DNA from: Verrucomicrobiota bacterium
GTDB taxonomy: Bacteria; Verrucomicrobiota; Verrucomicrobiia; Limisphaerales; JACRJZ01
NCBI GenBank assembly: GCA_016219875.1
Contig: JACRJZ010000010.1
Span: 39,771 to 103,770, forward strand
Reading direction: 5' to 3'
Length of the DNA stretch: 64,000 nucleotides
The translations under genes were made by a program, and so were the position numbers. The notes beneath the pieces were generated by a model. The model saw only the letters and a program-made list of their open reading frames with translations. It ran no database searches and was not told the origin of the DNA. Positions 54,813 to 63,203 of the stretch are shown in pieces (within the stretch, counting starts at the first letter, position 1; each line of letters opens with the position of its first letter).

Positions 54813-55766
54813 ATGAAAAGGCCCCAGATCATCTTGGTGGATGACGAGATATTTTTCCTCCGGCCTATAGTTGAGGAACTGAAATGTGCATTCCCAGACT
54901 GTGAAATCGTGAGCCTCAATTCAGAACCGGCGTTCCAGAAGCACGTTGGTTCAGTTCCGGATTCCAGCATCGCGCTCGTGATTGCAGATGCCATTCTAGG
55001 ACCGCTGGATAGGGGAACAGATGTATTGCTCTTCTGTCGCCAGAGATTGCCCCACGTACGACGGTTGCTGATGTCGAACAAAGCGAGCCGCGAGGATTTA
55101 GAGGACGCAATCAACCGCTGCGCACTCGACGGATACATGGAGAAGAACCGCCCGCTCCGCCCACAGGATTTGGCTCTTCTAAAACGACTGTTGGCGACCT
55201 TGCGGACTGCCGAGCCAGTGAACGAACTGTCCGCCAGCAAAGCGGTCAACGATCTCAAGCATCTCGACGCTGGGTCGCGCAAGCAGGCCAATCTCTACAA
55301 GAACGCAATCAAAGAGTTGCTCGCTTTCGTGTTCTACCCGTGGTTGGTGTCGCCCCGGACTGAGGTGCCCATCCGCAACGAAACCAAAGCCGTGGACATC
55401 GTGCTACAAAACGCGGCCAGAGATGGCATCCTTGCTGATCTTAAGCGGCGATACGACTCGCTGCTGGTCCCCGTCGAGACCAAGAACAGCAAGACTCTGC
55501 ACTCCTCGTATTTCAGCCAGTTGGAAGGCTATCTAACCAAACCCGTCGGCAAGTGGGGCATCCTCTGCTTCCGTGGGCGAATAGAGCCGAAGCATCTCCA
55601 GCAAGTCAAAGGCGCACATAACGAGGGCAAGTTCCTGATGCTCCTCACCGACTCGGAGCTGGTTGGATTGGCCAAGGCGAAGATCAGCGGGCGCCAGAGT
55701 CGAGACGATTTCAGCGCGACGCTCGATCAGTTCATACGGAAGAGGTTTGACGAGAGTATCGGTTGA
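54813..55766 (+). CDS. Response-regulator receiver fused to a PD-(D/E)XK nuclease-like domain
   Basis: This is a 317-aa protein. Residues 1-125 form a CheY-like receiver: acidic pocket D10/D11 (IILVDDE), phosphoacceptor D59 (VIADAILG), S88 (LLMSNKA) and K111 (YMEKNRP). After a short helical linker, residues about 160-317 resemble a restriction-endonuclease fold. KNAIKELLAFVFYPWL provides a helix with Glu, then KAVDIVLQN (D195), VPVETKNSK (E222-x-K224) and SYFSQLEGYLTKP with a Gln after the core. This matches the D...ExK...Q pattern of PD-(D/E)XK enzymes. No DNA-binding output domain (HTH) is present. With the upstream kinase it forms a self-contained phosphorelay ending in a likely nuclease. 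The nuclease assignment is inference from motifs. Confidence 0.8.
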   Translation: MKRPQIILVDDEIFFLRPIVEELKCAFPDCEIVSLNSEPAFQKHVGSVPDSSIALVIADAILGPLDRGTDVLLFCRQRLPHVRRLLMSNKASREDLEDAINRCALDGYMEKNRPLRPQDLALLKRLLATLRTAEPVNELSASKAVNDLKHLDAGSRKQANLYKNAIKELLAFVFYPWLVSPRTEVPIRNETKAVDIVLQNAARDGILADLKRRYDSLLVPVETKNSKTLHSSYFSQLEGYLTKPVGKWGILCFRGRIEPKHLQQVKGAHNEGKFLMLLTDSELVGLAKAKISGRQSRDDFSATLDQFIRKRFDESIG

Positions 55767-56083
55767 GTTGCTGGCCGGGGATTTGGATTACCAAGATTTC
55801 AAACGTCTGCCGCGCGAGGACGTGGCGGTGGTGCTGCGCACGTTGCTGGAGACGTTCATCAGCCGAGCATGGTGTCTGCGCCAGCTTTGCGATGGCTCGG
55901 CGATGCTGACTTTTCCGAGCTACTTCCGGCGCGAGCGGAAAGAGCAGCCGAGCCACCCCAGCGTGCTGGTGACGTATCGCTTCGACGGTCCGGCGGACGA
56001 CATCTGCGCGACGCTGGTGGTGCGGTTGCATCACACGGTGGCGTTTCAGAGCACGGACCTCTGGAAGTCAGCGGCGGATTTCC

Positions 56084-56304
56084 GTCAATCCCAAAGGGAT
56101 TGAGTCCTTCAGCCCAAGGTTGCGACGGAGGAGCTACCTTGGGTCTCGGATCGGAATGGTCACCAACCCCAACGGGGTTGCGTCGAGACCGCCGTGACGT
56201 GACACAGACGCAACCGTTGGGGTTGAGGCACGTTTCATTTCGGTTTCCCAGGGTAGCTCGTTCCTCGCGACCCTGGGCTTTGAGACGGAATCCCGTTGGG
56301 ATTC
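56084..56304 (+). repeat. 220-bp multi-hairpin repeat inside the DUF4365 pseudogene
   Basis: It begins AATCCC-AAA-GGGATT and ends GAATCCC-GTT-GGGATTC. Inside are CAACCCCAACGGGGTTG, CAACCGTTGGGGTTG and CCCAGGGT...ACCCTGGG (8-bp stem, 56247-56277). This type is dispersed in other planctomycete/verrucomicrobial genomes as far as I recall. Confidence 0.7.
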
Positions 56305-56350
56305 GAAGGGCAAACCGATCCTGCTGCGCGATGTGATCGAGGAAAACCGG

Positions 56351-56468
56351 AACCGCGAAGTACGCGAAGTACGCGAAATGAAAGCTGCTGGGGCCGGAGG
56401 CTCAGTTCATCAAACGACTGAAGCGCTCGCGGAGTTTGGTGCTCCTTTCTTTGGCGTTTTTCGCGGTT
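56351..56468 (+). repeat. Inverted-repeat element with AACCGCGAA ends
   Basis: Nine-base perfect ends AACCGCGAA/TTCGCGGTT, with a GTACGCGAA tandem after the left end. It interrupts the pseudogene between fragments (b) and (c). Its design parallels 26246-26387. Confidence 0.7.
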
Positions 56469-56571
56469 TGAACTGCTTTCATCGTGGCCGAAGCCGGGCA
56501 AATCCATCGCGGCTACACGAACAGCGACCACGGGATTGATGGCGAGATCGAGTTCAAATCCAAGTGGCCCC

Positions 56572-56654
56572 GTAGCAGCCGACTTGAGGAGGCTCAAACT
56601 CTTTCGTAGCGCCGTGGCGCTTGCAGAAAGAGTGAGCCTCCTCACGTCGGCTAC
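56572..56654 (+). repeat. GAGGAGGCTC-family element inserted in DUF4365
   Basis: GTAGCAGCCGACTTGAGGAG at the left and CTCCTCACGTCGGCTAC at the right enclose a second small REP, GTAG with hairpin AGCGCC-GT-GGCGCT (56606-56621). It splits the DUF4365 reading frame: upstream and downstream coding pieces are in different frames. Confidence 0.8.
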
Positions 56655-56883
56655 GATCTGGTGGAAGAACCCGCGCTGGGCCGATTACTGGCAGCAACAG
56701 GCTTACGCCGTCATGCTCGTCATCCGCACGTCGGCTGGCGAAATCCGCTGGATGGACGTGAGCGCCTGCCTCAAACGCGAAAGCGTCAGCGGGAAGATGG
56801 TGAGGCAAATCGTCTTCGAGGGCGAGCGGTTCGATGCGGTGAGCGTGCAGAATTGGCGGAAGAGGGTGTTGGACGCAAATTAA

Positions 56884-57088
56884 CCGCAGTAGCCGTAACG
56901 CTGGTAGCAAAGGCGGTGCGGCAGCGCCGTCCTTTTCGGGACCTACTCAATCGGTGTTCATCCGTGTTCATCGGTGGTTGGAACTGCGGGCTTCACCGTT
57001 TCCAATGGCACGGCGCATCGTTCCCAAAAGGACAAAGCTGGCTCACTCCCCGATTGCCAAAACCGGCTCCCCTGGGCAACGTCCTCGC
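56884..57088. other. Short gap with tandem GTGTTCATC motif
   Basis: TCGGTGTTCATCCGTGTTCA, then TCGGTGGTT (about 56950-56980), is a short tandem/interspersed repeat texture. No gene seen. Confidence 0.5.
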
Positions 57089-57499
57089 ATGACAGAAACG
57101 ACCGCGAGCACGAAACCGAAGAAAACCAAACGCGCTTCCCAGGCAGCAGCAGGCGCAGTGGAATCGGAGATATCTCTCCCTCCCGCCCATGACTGGCGCA
57201 CCACGGACCAGGACGAAATCAACCGCCGCCGGCTGCGTGCCCGCGAAGGCTCGTTCGTCATCCGCAACGCGGACGCGCGGTTCCCGGTGTTCTCCAACTT
57301 CTCGGTCGGTTCGGGCAGCGGGCTGACGTACACGGTCGAAATTCGCAGCGTGGCGGAACGCCAGTTCGCCTGCACCTGCCAGGATTTCCGCAAGAACGGC
57401 CTCGGCACCTGCAAGCACGTCGAGGCGGTGTTGCTTCACCGGAAGCGCGCTTCAAACGCCTCTTCACGCGGGCCGCTCAGGACGGTTCGCCGCGGGTAG
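57089..57499 (+). pseudogene. SWIM zinc-finger N-terminal part of a frameshifted SNF2 protein
   Basis: The frame reads MTETTASTKPKKTKRASQAA, then DEINRRRLRAREGSFVIRNA, FPVFSNFSVGSGSGLTYTVE and the SWIM motif FACTCQDFRKNGLGTCKHVE (CxC...CxH). After VLLHR the frame runs into nonsense (KRASNASSRGPLRTVRRG) and stops at 57499. In the next frame the expected continuation ARFKRLFTRAAQDGSPRVDI is read straight into the SNF2 frame. Restoring one G at about 57441-57443 would join the two. SWIM domains bind DNA or proteins and accompany bacterial SNF2 helicases. Confidence 0.85.
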
Positions 57500-57504
57500 A
57501 TATT

Positions 57505-59907
57505 GTGCCGAATGACGCTGCCGAAACGCTGCGCGCCGAGCGCGGACTGGAGCGGCTGCCGAAGGCGGTGCGATGCTGGTTCGCTGAGGATGGTCGGCTG
57601 ACGGGCACGCCGGTGGACGACGCGCTAGCAGCGTTGGAGAAATTGCACGCGGCCGACCTGCCCGAACTGCGGCTGTCGCAGGAGGTCGCGCCGTGGCTGG
57701 AAGAGCGACAGCGTCGCGCCGAGCGCAAGGACTTGCGCCGCGATTACGAGTTGAAGGTGCAAGGCGGAGAATGGCCGGCGCACGAAACGCGCGTGCCGCT
57801 GTTCCCGTATCAACGCGAAGGCATGTTGCATCTCGCGTTCACTGAGCGCTCGTTGCTCGCCGACGAGATGGGCTTGGGCAAGTCGATCCAAGCCATCGCC
57901 GCGTGCGCGCTGCTGCGGCGCTTGGGCCGTGCGGAGCGCGTGCTGGTGGTCACGCCCGCGTCGCTGAAAGGCGAGTGGGAGGAGCAAATCCGGCAGTTCA
58001 CCGACTTGCCCACACGGCTCGTCTTCGGCGGACTCGCAGAGCGCCGTGCGGCCTACGACGCGGGCACGTTCTTCACCGTGGTGAATTACGAGCAGATGAT
58101 CCGCGACGCGCTGGAGGTGAACGCGCGGTTCCGCCCCGACGTCGTCGTGCTCGACGAAGCCCAGCGCATCAAGAACTGGAACACGCAGACCGCGCAAGCC
58201 ATCAAGCGCCTCAAGAGCCGCTACGCTTTCATCCTCACCGGCACGCCCATCGAGAACCGCATTGACGAACTTTATTCGCTCATGGACTTCCTGGAGCCGC
58301 GTGCGCTCGGGCCGTTGTTCCGCTTCAATCGCGAGTTCTACCAGTTCGACGAGCGCGGGCGCCCGTGCGGCTACCGCGACCTGGGCCGGCTGCACGAGCG
58401 CATCGCGCCCTACATGCTGCGCCGGCGCAAGAGCGACGTGGAAACCGAATTGCCCGACCGCACCGACCGCCAGCATTTCGTGAAGCTCACGCCCAAGCAG
58501 CAGCAAGCCTACGACGAACACCACGAAGTCGTGGCCCGCCTCTCGGCCGCTGCCGCGCGCCGTCCGCTCACACAACAGGAGCAGGACCGGCTCATGCGTC
58601 ATCTCGCCATGATGCGCATGGTGTGCGACACGCCCTACATCCTCGATCCAGACGTGCGCGACTGCCCGAAGCTGGGCGAACTGGAGAAAATCATCGAAGA
58701 GTGCCGCGACAACGAAGGCGTGAAAGTGATCGTGTTCTCCGAATGGGAAAAGATGCTCGAACTCGTGCGCGAGCTTTGCCAGCGGCTCAAACTCGGTTTC
58801 GCGTGGCACACCGGCTCGGTGCCGCAGCAGCGCCGGCGCGCGGAGATCAATGCTTTCGAAGGCGACGGAGACTGCCGCGTTTTTCTCAGCACCGACTCGG
58901 GCTCAACGGGCCTGAACCTCCAGAACGCCAGCGTGGTCATCAACTGCGACCTGCCGTGGAACCCGGCCAAGCTCGAACAACGCATTGCCCGCGCCTGGCG
59001 CAAGCACCAGACCCGCGCCGTCACGGTCATCAATCTCGTCGCCGAGAACACCATCGAGCACAACATGCTCGGCACGCTGGCGAACAAGCAGGCGCTCGCC
59101 GACGGTGTGCTCGACCGGCGCGGCGACCTGGGCGCGATCCCGCTCCGCAGCGGTCGCCAGGCGTTCCTCAGCAAGCTCAAGCAACTCGTCGGCGAAGCGC
59201 CCCGGCCGGCTGTCGCCGGCGATTTGAAATCTCAAATTTCAGATTTCAAATTGGCGAAGCCTTCGGATCGCCCGCGCGCCTTCGCCGAAGAAGCCCGCCG
59301 CCAACTCGGCTCCGCGCTGCTTTCGTGCGAAGAGCGTTTCCCCCGCGACGGCGCGCACTCGGTGCTCTACGTCATCGTGGAGAGCCAGGCGGCGTTGCAC
59401 CGGCCGCGTCTCGAAGCGTTGCACGCCCAGCTTTGCGGAGACCTCGAATCCATCGCTCCAGTGCGGCTTGAAGTTCTGGACCGCGCCACGCACGAGGCCT
59501 TGGAGCGGCTCATCGCCGCCGGCCTGATCGCGCCCGTCAGCCGCGCCGCCCGTCCGCTTCATCCCGTCGCGGAGACGCCGCAGCCGCTGACCGCGGAGGA
59601 ACTCGCCCGCGCCAAAACGCACCGCGAACTGGCCGCCCGCAAACTCAAGATGGCCCGTCTCCTTGCCGACGGCGGCTTGGCCGAAGAAGCCCGCCCGCCG
59701 TTGATCGACGCCGCGCTGGCCTTGTCCCGCGCCCTGGCCGTCGAGTCGCGCCTGCCGGAGCCGGGTTCGCTTGAGGACGCCCTCCTGCCGCCGCTCGCCT
59801 CCGCCTGGGGCGCGCAAGCCGGCCCCATCCACGAGTTCCTCGCGCAACCCGGCGCGGATGGCCGCGCGGCCAGCCGGGCGGTCGCGGCGTTGCTCAGCGC
59901 CAAGTAA
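57505..59907 (+). CDS. SNF2/RapA-family helicase-like ATPase (C-terminal part of SWIM-SNF2 gene)
   Basis: This is 800 aa from ATG 57505; the true coding continues upstream to about 57441. Helicase motifs: FPYQREGMLHLAF (Q/I region), Walker A DEMGLGKSIQ, motif Ia VVTPASLKGEWE, motif II VVLDEAQRIKNW, motif III LTGTPIENR, motif V FLSTDSGSTGLNLQ and motif VI QRIARAWRKHQ. It is a DNA translocase of the HepA/RapA-SNF2 kind. The insert DLKSQISDFKL (about residue 575) is a translated ATTTGAAATCT palindrome. The C-terminal ~200 residues are Ala/Leu-rich helices. Because of the frameshift, the product may be N-terminally truncated, unless the shift is a sequencing error or is rescued. Confidence 0.88.
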   Translation: MPNDAAETLRAERGLERLPKAVRCWFAEDGRLTGTPVDDALAALEKLHAADLPELRLSQEVAPWLEERQRRAERKDLRRDYELKVQGGEWPAHETRVPLFPYQREGMLHLAFTERSLLADEMGLGKSIQAIAACALLRRLGRAERVLVVTPASLKGEWEEQIRQFTDLPTRLVFGGLAERRAAYDAGTFFTVVNYEQMIRDALEVNARFRPDVVVLDEAQRIKNWNTQTAQAIKRLKSRYAFILTGTPIENRIDELYSLMDFLEPRALGPLFRFNREFYQFDERGRPCGYRDLGRLHERIAPYMLRRRKSDVETELPDRTDRQHFVKLTPKQQQAYDEHHEVVARLSAAAARRPLTQQEQDRLMRHLAMMRMVCDTPYILDPDVRDCPKLGELEKIIEECRDNEGVKVIVFSEWEKMLELVRELCQRLKLGFAWHTGSVPQQRRRAEINAFEGDGDCRVFLSTDSGSTGLNLQNASVVINCDLPWNPAKLEQRIARAWRKHQTRAVTVINLVAENTIEHNMLGTLANKQALADGVLDRRGDLGAIPLRSGRQAFLSKLKQLVGEAPRPAVAGDLKSQISDFKLAKPSDRPRAFAEEARRQLGSALLSCEERFPRDGAHSVLYVIVESQAALHRPRLEALHAQLCGDLESIAPVRLEVLDRATHEALERLIAAGLIAPVSRAARPLHPVAETPQPLTAEELARAKTHRELAARKLKMARLLADGGLAEEARPPLIDAALALSRALAVESRLPEPGSLEDALLPPLASAWGAQAGPIHEFLAQPGADGRAASRAVAALLSAK
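59221..59254 (+). repeat. In-frame palindrome inside the SNF2 gene
   Basis: ATTTGAAATCT, 8-base loop, AGATTTCAAAT: a perfect 11-bp inverted repeat that is strikingly AT-rich in a GC-rich gene, translated without a stop. Confidence 0.75.
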
Positions 59908-59919
59908 CTCGCCGGACAT

Positions 59920-59947
59920 CGGCGGCGCTCTGCCGAGACGCCGCTAC
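59920..59947 (-). repeat. GTAGCGGCGTCTCGGC-family REP
   Basis: It ends GACGCCGCTAC. The minus strand gives a GTAG foot and a GGCG...CGCC hairpin. It lies between the convergent SNF2 and YgbA_NO genes. Confidence 0.7.
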
Positions 59948-59964
59948 GAAGTTCTGACATTGCC

Positions 59965-60318
59965 TCACTTGCTCCGTCTTTCACTTGCCGCCGTACCCGG
60001 CACGGGCGGCGTTTGGCGATAGGCGTCGAGGAAGTGCTTCACGGAAAGAATGGGGTGCCTCCAGAAGACCCGCGGGCCGGCGTAGCGCATGACGGCTTTC
60101 ACTTTCTCGCGCAACTGCGGCTGGTAGCAGTGGATCGGACACTTGGCGCAGGTGGGTTTGTTCTCGCCAAACGGGCACCGTTGCAACCGCAGCGTCGCGT
60201 AGTCAAGCAAGCCCTCGCAGTCGGCGCAAAGTTCGTCGCGCGACCCGTGAACACCGCGACAGAAGCAGACGATCATCGCTTCGATCGTCCGGCGCTCCCG
60301 CTCCAGGCGCCGGTCCAT
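59965..60318 (-). CDS. Nitrous oxide-stimulated promoter family protein (YgbA-like)
   Basis: This 117-aa cysteine-rich protein matches the YgbA_NO family: RERRTIEAMIVCFCRGVHGS, LCADCEGLLDYATLRLQRCP, then FGENKPTCAKCPIHCYQPQL and KAVMRYAGPRVFWRHPIL. In enterobacteria the homologue is NO-induced and helps growth under nitrosative stress; the conserved cysteines suggest a metal centre. Start at ATG 60318 gives the family N-terminus; the frame upstream is open but overlaps the glycosidase gene. It follows that gene by 14 bp on the same strand. Confidence 0.85.
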   Translation of the reverse strand: MDRRLERERRTIEAMIVCFCRGVHGSRDELCADCEGLLDYATLRLQRCPFGENKPTCAKCPIHCYQPQLREKVKAVMRYAGPRVFWRHPILSVKHFLDAYRQTPPVPGTAASERRSK

Positions 60319-60332
60319 GAAAGCGAATTCGC

Positions 60333-63125
60333 TTATCGCCACGCTTTCGTCATCGAGCCGATCTGCGGCAGCGCCACGGTGAATTCCACTTTCTCGCCCT
60401 CCTTGCCAAGGTAGCCGCCCCAACCGACGCGGATGTCGGCGACGCGTTTCACGTCCAGCCTGCCGTCGGCGTCCTTGCTGCTGGACCAGCCCGCGAGTTC
60501 AAAGCGGCTCAATGGCACAAACGATCGCTCCCGGCCCGGCGCGCCGAGCGAGCGGCCGGTGTGCGCAATGTAGTCGCCGCCGCCTTCTTCATGCAGGATG
60601 ACGAGAATTTCGTTGGGAGTCCGTTGGCCCGCGGGCACGTGGGTTTCAACCACCAGACAGTCGGCGTCGGTGAGATCGAGCGGCTGCGCGGGGCGGAACA
60701 GGGTGAAGAGAAACGTGTCCACCTGGCTCTTGGTCAGCGTGGCCGAAGCACGCCAAGCGGGAGCGCCCTGCTGCGAACGGCTGGCGTCGCGCGCCAGCTC
60801 GGCGCGAACGAACTCGCCGTGGCCTTCGGTGGGTGTGATTTCAGGGACGCGCCGCAAGGTCAGGTTCGGCAACGGCCCGGCACTGAGGGCGCGGCGCACG
60901 GGTGGATGCGCAGAAGCGAAGCGGAGAATCGCGGCACCGTAAGGTTCGAGGTCAAGTTTGGCTGCGCTGGCCTTGACGGAGCCGCTGCGCCGATTCGCGG
61001 ACGGGTCCCACAGTTCACCTTCGCCCTCCGCGCTGAATGTCACGTCACCGGACCACGCTTTGGCGCTGTCGTTGATCACGAAATAAACGTCGCGGTCCTC
61101 CAGCCGGCGATGCGTCACGCGCAATGGCGGGCGCGAACCGGCGAGCCGCACGTCAGGCTCAAGGACGCCGTTCAGCACCAGTGGCAGCAAACCTTCGGAG
61201 CCAGTCGGAAGGAAAATGCCAACGCCACCGGCGGAATTGGTGTGGCAGAAGGGTTCCCTTGCGGGCGCGACGCCTGACCCACCGCCGGAGCCAACGCCGA
61301 AAAGCTCTTTGGCCAGCGACCGGACTTGCGCGGAGGGAAACTCCGTTTCGCTGTTCGCCGGCAATTCACCGAGGGCGATCACCGCGCCGCCCTGGCGCAC
61401 GAACCGCGCGAGGTTTTCCCACGTCGCGAGCGGCAGCGTGTCCACGCCGGGCAACACCACCACGCGCCAGCGGAGCGGGCCGTGGACCAACGCGCCAGGT
61501 TCGGCCTTGGCTTCGGCCAGAGCGCGGGCATCGACGATGGTGAAATCGCGCGGCATCGCAAAGAGGCTCTGGGCCGCGGCCATGTAGAAGTTCTGCACGC
61601 GATTGGCCGCCGCCGAGTCGCGCGTCCAGTGGCGCGAGGGCGTGAACCTTGTCCAAAGGCTCTCCACCGGATAAAGCAGCGCGAGGTCCGCGACCTGGTG
61701 TCCGCCGCGCAGGGCGGTGCAGCAGCGGCCCACCCACTCGTTGAGGCGCTGCAACTGCTCGTCCGAGAGGTCGGCGAAGCTGTAATAGCTGGTGATGTTG
61801 TTCACGCCGGCGACGAAGAGCCGGTTGCAGGTGCCGCGGATTTCCGCTTCGGTCACGGTTCGTTTCGGGCGCTTGTCCCCCGCCTGACGGTACCGCTGGG
61901 CGTGGTCGGAAGTCTCGGACATGACCAGACAGCGGCCCTCGAGTTCGGCGGCGCTGGCCAGCAGGCGCGCGCTGTACCACGGCACTTCCGGCGGCAGGCT
62001 GCTCAAGCAGTCGATGCTCGGCGCGTCGAGCCGGCGGATGCAGCGGAAGAAGTCGCCGTAGAGCGGGACATGGCCGGCGATGGATTCCTCCAGCAGCAAA
62101 TGTCCGCCGGAAGGAAAGCGGTGGGCGCGGCAGCACGTTTGAATCTGGCCGAAGAAATTCTCCGACACGAGTTCGCCTACGGTGAGCCAGAAATCGTGCC
62201 GCCGCTTCGCCGTGTTTGGCCCGGCCTCTGTCAATAGGGCTGGAATCACCTCGGCATCGAGCGGGTAGCCACGGCGTTTCTTGAATTCGACCGGCAGGTT
62301 CGTTGACCACGGCAACGGGCGATAGGGCATCGCTTTAAGGAAGAAACTCATCAGGGACGGCTCGTCTGTGAACGCGCCCATGAAGTGGCGGCCGAGATCG
62401 CCGCCAAGGCGCCGGGCGTAGGCGTCATGCGTGACTTCGAGGAAGCGCGCGGTCGGCTCCGGCTGGAGGAGGTTCACGTAGGGCATCTTGGACCAGAGAT
62501 TGCCGTCGGCGTGGGTGCCTTCGTAGAGGCGGCTTTCGGTGACAGCCAGCACGTGCCAGCGGCCCGGTGGCGCCTGCCACTGGAGTTTGCCGTCGCGGAC
62601 TTGCGCGGCGAGATCGATCTTCCGGGCCACGGTGAGGCCGGCGTCGCTCACGGGAAAGGCCGCGACCAGAAACGGTTTGCCCGGCGGCAGCTCGAGCAAG
62701 ACAGGGCCGCCTTGCGACTCGGCGTCCGCGACGAGCAGTCCGCACGCTTCCCACTCCGGGTGATCGCGCAAGGTGAGGCCGCCGGCATTGCCGGAGGGAT
62801 AGCCGCGCTCGTCGTAGAGCCACAGCGCCATGCCGGCTCGCTTCGCCTCGTTCACGGCGCGAACGAAGGCCTGCCACTTGGGTTCGCTTTCGAGGTACTG
62901 GTCGAACGAGACGTTGCAGACCACGCCGCCGAAGCCCTGGCCGAGGAGTTTCTTGATGAGTTGGTCCTGCGCCTCCGCCTGGTCCGGCCAGGAGTGGATG
63001 ATCTTGAGAATGCGGGCCTCGGCCGGCGGGTTGGCGAAGCGCGTGGCGAAGTCTTGCGAGCGGATTGACGCAGCCATCAGTCCGGCCAGCGCCACGAAAA
63101 CAGTGAGGCGAAGCGAGCGGTTCAT
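60333..63125 (-). CDS. Secreted GH106-like glycoside hydrolase (alpha-L-rhamnosidase type)
   Basis: This 930-aa protein has a signal peptide (LRLTVFVALAGLMAASIRSQ). A TIM-barrel catalytic part follows (FGGVVCNVSFDQYLESEPKW; MALWLYDERGYPSGNAGGLT; MGAFTDEPSLMSFF, with candidate acid/base residues DE). A glutamine-amidotransferase-like or beta-sandwich region with ITSYYSFADLSDEQLQRLNE and WRVVVLPGVDTLPLATW comes next. The C-terminal beta domain (WSGDVTFSAEGEGELWDPSA) resembles sugar-binding modules. The layout suits GH106 or a related unassigned family. The substrate is probably rhamnose-containing plant or algal polysaccharide, by family inference only. ATG 63125 chosen for the signal peptide. 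Confidence 0.78.
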   Translation of the reverse strand: MNRSLRLTVFVALAGLMAASIRSQDFATRFANPPAEARILKIIHSWPDQAEAQDQLIKKLLGQGFGGVVCNVSFDQYLESEPKWQAFVRAVNEAKRAGMALWLYDERGYPSGNAGGLTLRDHPEWEACGLLVADAESQGGPVLLELPPGKPFLVAAFPVSDAGLTVARKIDLAAQVRDGKLQWQAPPGRWHVLAVTESRLYEGTHADGNLWSKMPYVNLLQPEPTARFLEVTHDAYARRLGGDLGRHFMGAFTDEPSLMSFFLKAMPYRPLPWSTNLPVEFKKRRGYPLDAEVIPALLTEAGPNTAKRRHDFWLTVGELVSENFFGQIQTCCRAHRFPSGGHLLLEESIAGHVPLYGDFFRCIRRLDAPSIDCLSSLPPEVPWYSARLLASAAELEGRCLVMSETSDHAQRYRQAGDKRPKRTVTEAEIRGTCNRLFVAGVNNITSYYSFADLSDEQLQRLNEWVGRCCTALRGGHQVADLALLYPVESLWTRFTPSRHWTRDSAAANRVQNFYMAAAQSLFAMPRDFTIVDARALAEAKAEPGALVHGPLRWRVVVLPGVDTLPLATWENLARFVRQGGAVIALGELPANSETEFPSAQVRSLAKELFGVGSGGGSGVAPAREPFCHTNSAGGVGIFLPTGSEGLLPLVLNGVLEPDVRLAGSRPPLRVTHRRLEDRDVYFVINDSAKAWSGDVTFSAEGEGELWDPSANRRSGSVKASAAKLDLEPYGAAILRFASAHPPVRRALSAGPLPNLTLRRVPEITPTEGHGEFVRAELARDASRSQQGAPAWRASATLTKSQVDTFLFTLFRPAQPLDLTDADCLVVETHVPAGQRTPNEILVILHEEGGGDYIAHTGRSLGAPGRERSFVPLSRFELAGWSSSKDADGRLDVKRVADIRVGWGGYLGKEGEKVEFTVALPQIGSMTKAWR

Positions 63126-63203
63126 GGAAGGAGTGAAGCCAAGTCGGCGGGAAGTGGCAAGGACGACGATCCTGGCCTCCACCGCAGCGGCACGCCCGGC
63201 GTT

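Larger units (their letters stand above)
55767..56883 (+). pseudogene. C-terminal wreckage of a TIR...COR-like...DUF4365 protein
   Basis: Three coding fragments in the same order and strand are separated by repeats. (a) 55767-56085: GDLDYQDFKRLPREDVAVVL, then ETFISRAWCLRQLCDGSAML, TFPSYFRRERKE and DDICATLVVRLHHTVAF, like the region after COR/NTPase in large verrucomicrobial TIR proteins. (b) 56305-56350: GKPILLRDVIEENR. (c) 56470-56571 plus 56655-56883: TAFIVAEAGQIHRGYTNSDH, then GIDGEIEFKSKW, and after a REP insertion WWKNPRWADYWQQQAYAVML, then VIRTSAGEIRWMDVSACLKR. These match DUF4365. The middle of the protein (NTPase/WD40-like part expected) is missing. The same-gene origin with 53242-53692 is inferred from the usual domain order of such proteins. 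Confidence 0.7.

Noticed and set aside
56950..56980. Tandem GTGTTCATC units as a possible CRISPR or iteron
   Set aside because: Only two to three short units with no regular spacers and no cas or rep gene nearby.
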